Of a stretch of 64,000 nt of DNA, positions 60,840-64,000 are shown piece after piece. The notes beneath the pieces are model-generated. The model was given only the letters and a program-made list of their open reading frames with translations, had not been told where the DNA came from and made no database searches. The translations under genes and the position numbers were made by a program. Position 1 is the stretch's first letter; each line of letters opens with the position of its first letter. This DNA comes from Ch67 sp964491665 (lineage in GTDB: Bacteria; Pseudomonadota; Gammaproteobacteria; Pseudomonadales; Ketobacteraceae). The stretch spans positions 3,354 through 67,353 of the forward strand of contig CAZBII010000006.1 in NCBI GenBank assembly GCA_964491665.1. The letters are read 5' to 3'.

Positions 60840-62237
60840 TTAAACCTTCTTCGCTTTCTCGATGGCTTCGTCGATGCTGCCCACCATGTAGAACGCCTGC
60901 TCCGGCAGGTGATCCAGTTCGCCGGCCAGAATCATCTTGAAGCCGCGAATGGTTTCCTTCAGGGAGACGTACTTGCCGGGCGAGCCGGTGAATACTTCCG
61001 CCACATGGAAGGGCTGCGACAGGAAACGCTCGATACGGCGGGCGCGGTAAACGACGCGCTTGTCGTCTTCCGACAGTTCGTCCATACCCAGGATCGCGAT
61101 GATGTCCTTCAGTTCCTTGTAGCGCTGCAGTGTGGACTGCACGCCGCGCGCCACTTCGTAATGCTCGGAACCAATCACCAGCGGGTCCAGCTGGCGGCTG
61201 GTGGAATCCAGCGGATCGATCGCCGGGTAGATACCCTTGGCGGCGATGTCACGGCTCAGTACCACGGTCGCGTCCAGGTGGGAGAAGGTGGTCGCCGGCG
61301 ACGGGTCGGTCAAGTCGTCCGCCGGTACGTAGACCGCCTGGATCGAGGTGATGGAACCTGTCTTGGTGGAGGTGATGCGCTCCTGCAGCAGACCCATCTC
61401 TTCCGCCAGGGTCGGCTGGTAACCTACCGCAGAAGGCATACGGCCCAGCAGCGCGGACACTTCGGTACCGGCCAGGGTGTAACGGTAGATGTTGTCAACG
61501 AACAGCAGAACGTCGCGGCCTTCGTCACGGAATTTCTCGGCCATGGTCAGACCGGTCAGCGCCACGCGCAGACGGTTGCCGGGCGGCTCGTTCATCTGGC
61601 CGTACACCATCGCTACTTTCGACTTGCTGAATTCCTCAACGTTTACAACGCCGGATTCCTGCATCTCATGGTAGAAGTCGTTACCTTCACGGGTCCGCTC
61701 ACCGACACCGGCAAACACGGACAGACCGGAGTGCTCGGTGGCGATGTTGTTGATCAGTTCCATCATGTTCACGGTCTTGCCCACGCCGGCGCCGCCGAAC
61801 AGGCCAACCTTGCCGCCCTTGGCGAACGGACACACCAGGTCGATTACCTTGATGCCGGTTTCCAGCAGTTCAGTGGAGGATGCCTGCTCTGCGTAGGTGG
61901 GAGGCTTGCGGTGAATCGCCGCGCGCTCTTTCTCACCGATGGGGCCGCACTCGTCGATCGGGTTGCCCAGTACGTCCATGATGCGACCCAGGGTTTCCAG
62001 ACCAACCGGCACGCTGATCGGCGCGCCGCTGCTGCTGACGCCCAGACCGCGCTTCAGGCCCTCGGTGGAACCCATCGCGATGGTGCGCACCACGCCATCA
62101 CCCAGCTGCTGCTGCACTTCCAGCACGGTGGTCACGCCCTGCACGTTCAGCGCGTCATACACCTTGGGTACGGAATCGCGCGGAAATTCGACGTCGATAA
62201 CCGCGCCGATGATTTGAACGATACGTCCGCTACTCAT
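60840..62237 (-). CDS. atpD: ATP synthase F1 beta subunit
   Basis: This 465-residue catalytic subunit has Walker A GGAGVGKTVNM near residue 150, GERTREGNDFYHEM, Walker B VLLFVDNIYR, and the VPADDLTDPSPATTFSHLD block. The C-terminus FYMVGSIDEAIEKAKKV is typical. It binds and turns over ATP at the alpha-beta interface. Spacing to atpG is 63 bases. Confidence 0.98.
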   Translation of the reverse strand: MSSGRIVQIIGAVIDVEFPRDSVPKVYDALNVQGVTTVLEVQQQLGDGVVRTIAMGSTEGLKRGLGVSSSGAPISVPVGLETLGRIMDVLGNPIDECGPIGEKERAAIHRKPPTYAEQASSTELLETGIKVIDLVCPFAKGGKVGLFGGAGVGKTVNMMELINNIATEHSGLSVFAGVGERTREGNDFYHEMQESGVVNVEEFSKSKVAMVYGQMNEPPGNRLRVALTGLTMAEKFRDEGRDVLLFVDNIYRYTLAGTEVSALLGRMPSAVGYQPTLAEEMGLLQERITSTKTGSITSIQAVYVPADDLTDPSPATTFSHLDATVVLSRDIAAKGIYPAIDPLDSTSRQLDPLVIGSEHYEVARGVQSTLQRYKELKDIIAILGMDELSEDDKRVVYRARRIERFLSQPFHVAEVFTGSPGKYVSLKETIRGFKMILAGELDHLPEQAFYMVGSIDEAIEKAKKV

Positions 62238-62300
62238 GTTGCTATCCTCTTAAACCGTAAATTTGACGGGTTCAACCCAAACTGTTCGAAACCTGGAGGC

Positions 62301-63161
62301 TTAAACCGCTGCCGCGCCGCCGACGATCTCGGAGATCTCTTGCGTAATGGCGGCCTGACGGGCCTTGTTGTAGATCAGCTGCAGTTCCTTGATCAGGTTG
62401 CCGGCGTTGTCGGTGGCCGACTTCATTGCCACCATCCGCGCGGCCTGTTCGCACGCGTTGTTTTCCACCACGCCCTGATACACCTGGGATTCCACGAAAC
62501 GCACCAGCAGGTAGTCCAGGATTTCCTTGGCTTCGGGTTCGTAGATGTAGTCCCAGTGGTGCTTGTATTCCTTTTCTTCGGATGCTTCCAGCGGCAGCAA
62601 CTGACGCGCCACCGGTTTCTGGGTCATGGTGTTGACGAATTCGTTGTACACCAGATACAGGCGGTCGATGCGACCCTTGTCGAACGCGTCCAGCATCACT
62701 TTCACAGAACCGATCAGATCTTCCACCGACGGCTGGTCGCCGATACCGGCGCGGGTTGCCACCACGTTGCCGCCCACGGAACGGAAGAAGCTGATGGCCT
62801 TGTTGCCGATCAGGGCCAGATCCAGCTCGGCGCCCTTGCCTTTCCACTCCTTGGCCAGATTCAGTGCCTGCTTGAACAGGTTGATGTTCAGGCCGCCGCA
62901 CAGACCGCGATCGCTGGACACCACGATGACACCCACCCGCTTCACTTCGCGGTCGGTCATGTAGGCGTGGCGATACTCCGGCGTGGAGTTGGCAAGATGG
63001 CGAACCACCTGACGGATCTTCTCCGCATAGGGCTTGGAGGCCGCCATGCGTTCCTGTGCCTTGCGCATCTTGCTGGCGGCAACCAGCTGCATGGCAGAGG
63101 TGATTTTCTGCGTGTTCTTCACACTGCCGATTTTGGAGCGTATCTCTTTAGCGCCTGACAT
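62301..63161 (-). CDS. atpG: ATP synthase F1 gamma subunit
   Basis: The protein has 286 residues. The long N-terminal helix (IRSKIGSVKNTQKITSAMQLVAASKMRKAQ) and the C-terminal helix (MKSATDNAGNLIKELQLIYNKARQAAITQEI) form the rotor shaft; SSDRGLCGGLN lies between. It transmits rotation from the c-ring to the catalytic sites. It lies 55 bases after atpA. Confidence 0.98.
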   Translation of the reverse strand: MSGAKEIRSKIGSVKNTQKITSAMQLVAASKMRKAQERMAASKPYAEKIRQVVRHLANSTPEYRHAYMTDREVKRVGVIVVSSDRGLCGGLNINLFKQALNLAKEWKGKGAELDLALIGNKAISFFRSVGGNVVATRAGIGDQPSVEDLIGSVKVMLDAFDKGRIDRLYLVYNEFVNTMTQKPVARQLLPLEASEEKEYKHHWDYIYEPEAKEILDYLLVRFVESQVYQGVVENNACEQAARMVAMKSATDNAGNLIKELQLIYNKARQAAITQEISEIVGGAAAV

Positions 63162-63216
63162 AGCTCTACCGTTTTCAGGTTACGGGGGCGGCTGCAACAG
63201 CCACCCCGGTGAAGGA

Positions 63217-64000
63217 TTACCAGGTCTGGGTAGACTTGAACTTCTCGACCAGCGCCTTGTACTGCGCCTCGATCTCGTTGCTCCAGTCGCCCTTCTCGTT
63301 AACCTTGGCCAGCAGATCGGCGTATTCGGCGTTGGCGTAGGACAGCAGGGCCGCTTCGAAATCCAGCACCTTCTTCACTTCGATGTCAGCCAGGTAGCCT
63401 TCGTTCGCCACGAACAGCACCAGACCCATCTCGGCAACGGACTGCGGCGAGTACTGCTTCTGCTTCATCAGCTCGGTTACGCGCTGACCATGCTCCAGCT
63501 GCTTGCGGGTTGCTTCATCCAGATCGGAAGCGAACTGCGCAAACGCCGCCAGTTCCCGGAACTGCGCCAGTGCCAGACGGATACCGCCACCCAGCTTTTT
63601 GATGATCTTGGTCTGCGCCGCACCGCCTACCCGCGATACCGAGATACCGGCGTTCATCGCCGGACGGATACCGCTGTTGAACAGGCTGGTTTCCAGGAAG
63701 ATCTGGCCGTCGGTGATGGAGATTACGTTGGTCGGAACGAATGCGGATACGTCACCGGCCTGGGTCTCGATGATCGGCAGCGCGGTCAGCGAACCGGTCT
63801 GGCCTTTCACGGCACCATTGGTGAACTTCTCGACGTACTCGGCGTTGACGCGGGCCGAACGTTCCAGCAGACGGGAGTGCAGGTAGAACACGTCACCAGG
63901 GTAAGCTTCACGGCCCGGCGGACGACGCAGCAGCAGGGAGATCTGGCGGTAGGCCCAGGCCTGCTTGGTCAGGTCGTCATAGACGATCAGCGCGTCCCCG
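63217..64000 (-). CDS. atpA: ATP synthase F1 alpha subunit, 5' part beyond window
   Basis: The C-terminal 260 residues or so are present, and the frame stays open to the window end, so the start and Walker A lie outside. DALIVYDDLTKQAWAYRQIS, LLLRRPPGREAYPGDVFYLHSRLLERSA, TNVISITDGQIFLE and RVGGAAQTKIIKKLGGGIR are classic AtpA segments. An ATG inside the frame at 63891 is internal, not the true start. It is the regulatory nucleotide-binding subunit paired with AtpD. Confidence 0.98.
   Translation of the reverse strand, partial: GDALIVYDDLTKQAWAYRQISLLLRRPPGREAYPGDVFYLHSRLLERSARVNAEYVEKFTNGAVKGQTGSLTALPIIETQAGDVSAFVPTNVISITDGQIFLETSLFNSGIRPAMNAGISVSRVGGAAQTKIIKKLGGGIRLALAQFRELAAFAQFASDLDEATRKQLEHGQRVTELMKQKQYSPQSVAEMGLVLFVANEGYLADIEVKKVLDFEAALLSYANAEYADLLAKVNEKGDWSNEIEAQYKALVEKFKSTQTW

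Noticed and set aside
60909..63158. A 749-codon + strand frame across atpD and atpG
   Set aside because: Antisense shadow of two highly conserved genes.

Overview
The window reads as chromosome of a high-GC gammaproteobacterium. The best anchor is the right end, where atpA-atpG-atpD-atpC is followed by glmU and glmS, the order usual in Pseudomonadales and relatives. Genus cannot be fixed from the sequence; a marine or hydrocarbon-associated lineage is only a guess. No rRNA, tRNA, CRISPR array, insertion sequence or integrase was recognised.

1-8826: a five-gene restriction-modification-like defence cluster on the + strand: the C-terminal part of an SNF2-type helicase (cut by the window start), a DUF4391 protein, a beta-class type III-like Mod methyltransferase with an AT-richer central segment, a DinD-like protein, and a type III Res-like helicase-nuclease. 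A CobW/G3E GTPase gene overlaps the res stop codon by one base.

9858-13643: ordinary accessory genes: a lipoprotein alpha/beta hydrolase, a PF10118-type metal-dependent hydrolase, a YjdM/PhnA zinc-ribbon protein, an exported cupin and a cytochrome b561.

14028-45439: a 31-kb, one-strand, tightly packed contractile injection system (CIS) operon of the Afp/PVC/MAC superfamily. It has a DUF4255 terminator-like protein, two sheath-like and two tube proteins, a tube-initiator-like protein, DUF5908, a gpD-like hub and a separate gp5-like spike, gp25, baseplate J and a gpI-like wedge. It also has three proteins sharing one N-terminal module, an AAA+ ATPase, a DUF4157 protein with an HNH-like motif and a long beta-repeat tail (likely cargo), and a TPR protein. 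A 563-residue protein between spike and gp25 ends in a strong hydrophobic segment and could anchor the baseplate to the inner membrane. No tape measure, tail fibre or PAAR gene was recognised.

45440-45892: a nested, highly structured segment of about 190 nt that looks like a 6S RNA gene with promoter and terminator-like hairpin. A YbaK/EbsC-type deacylase gene follows.

46409-56964: two divergent gene sets around a TetR regulator gene and an array of TTTAC/GTAAA half-sites. Leftward: tetR, GMC oxidoreductase, aldehyde dehydrogenase, sterol-desaturase-family hydroxylase, an ERG26/NSDHL-like dehydrogenase-decarboxylase and a DFR-like SDR. Rightward: a CYP51-ferredoxin fusion, a cycloeucalenol-cycloisomerase-like membrane protein and a classical SDR. 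Together they could encode C-14 and C-4 demethylation and cyclopropane-ring opening of sterols, a eukaryote-like sterol set. No squalene epoxidase or oxidosqualene cyclase lies in the window, so the substrate source is open.

57058-64000: housekeeping genes glmS, glmU, atpC, atpD, atpG and part of atpA, all on the - strand, with clear intrinsic terminators.
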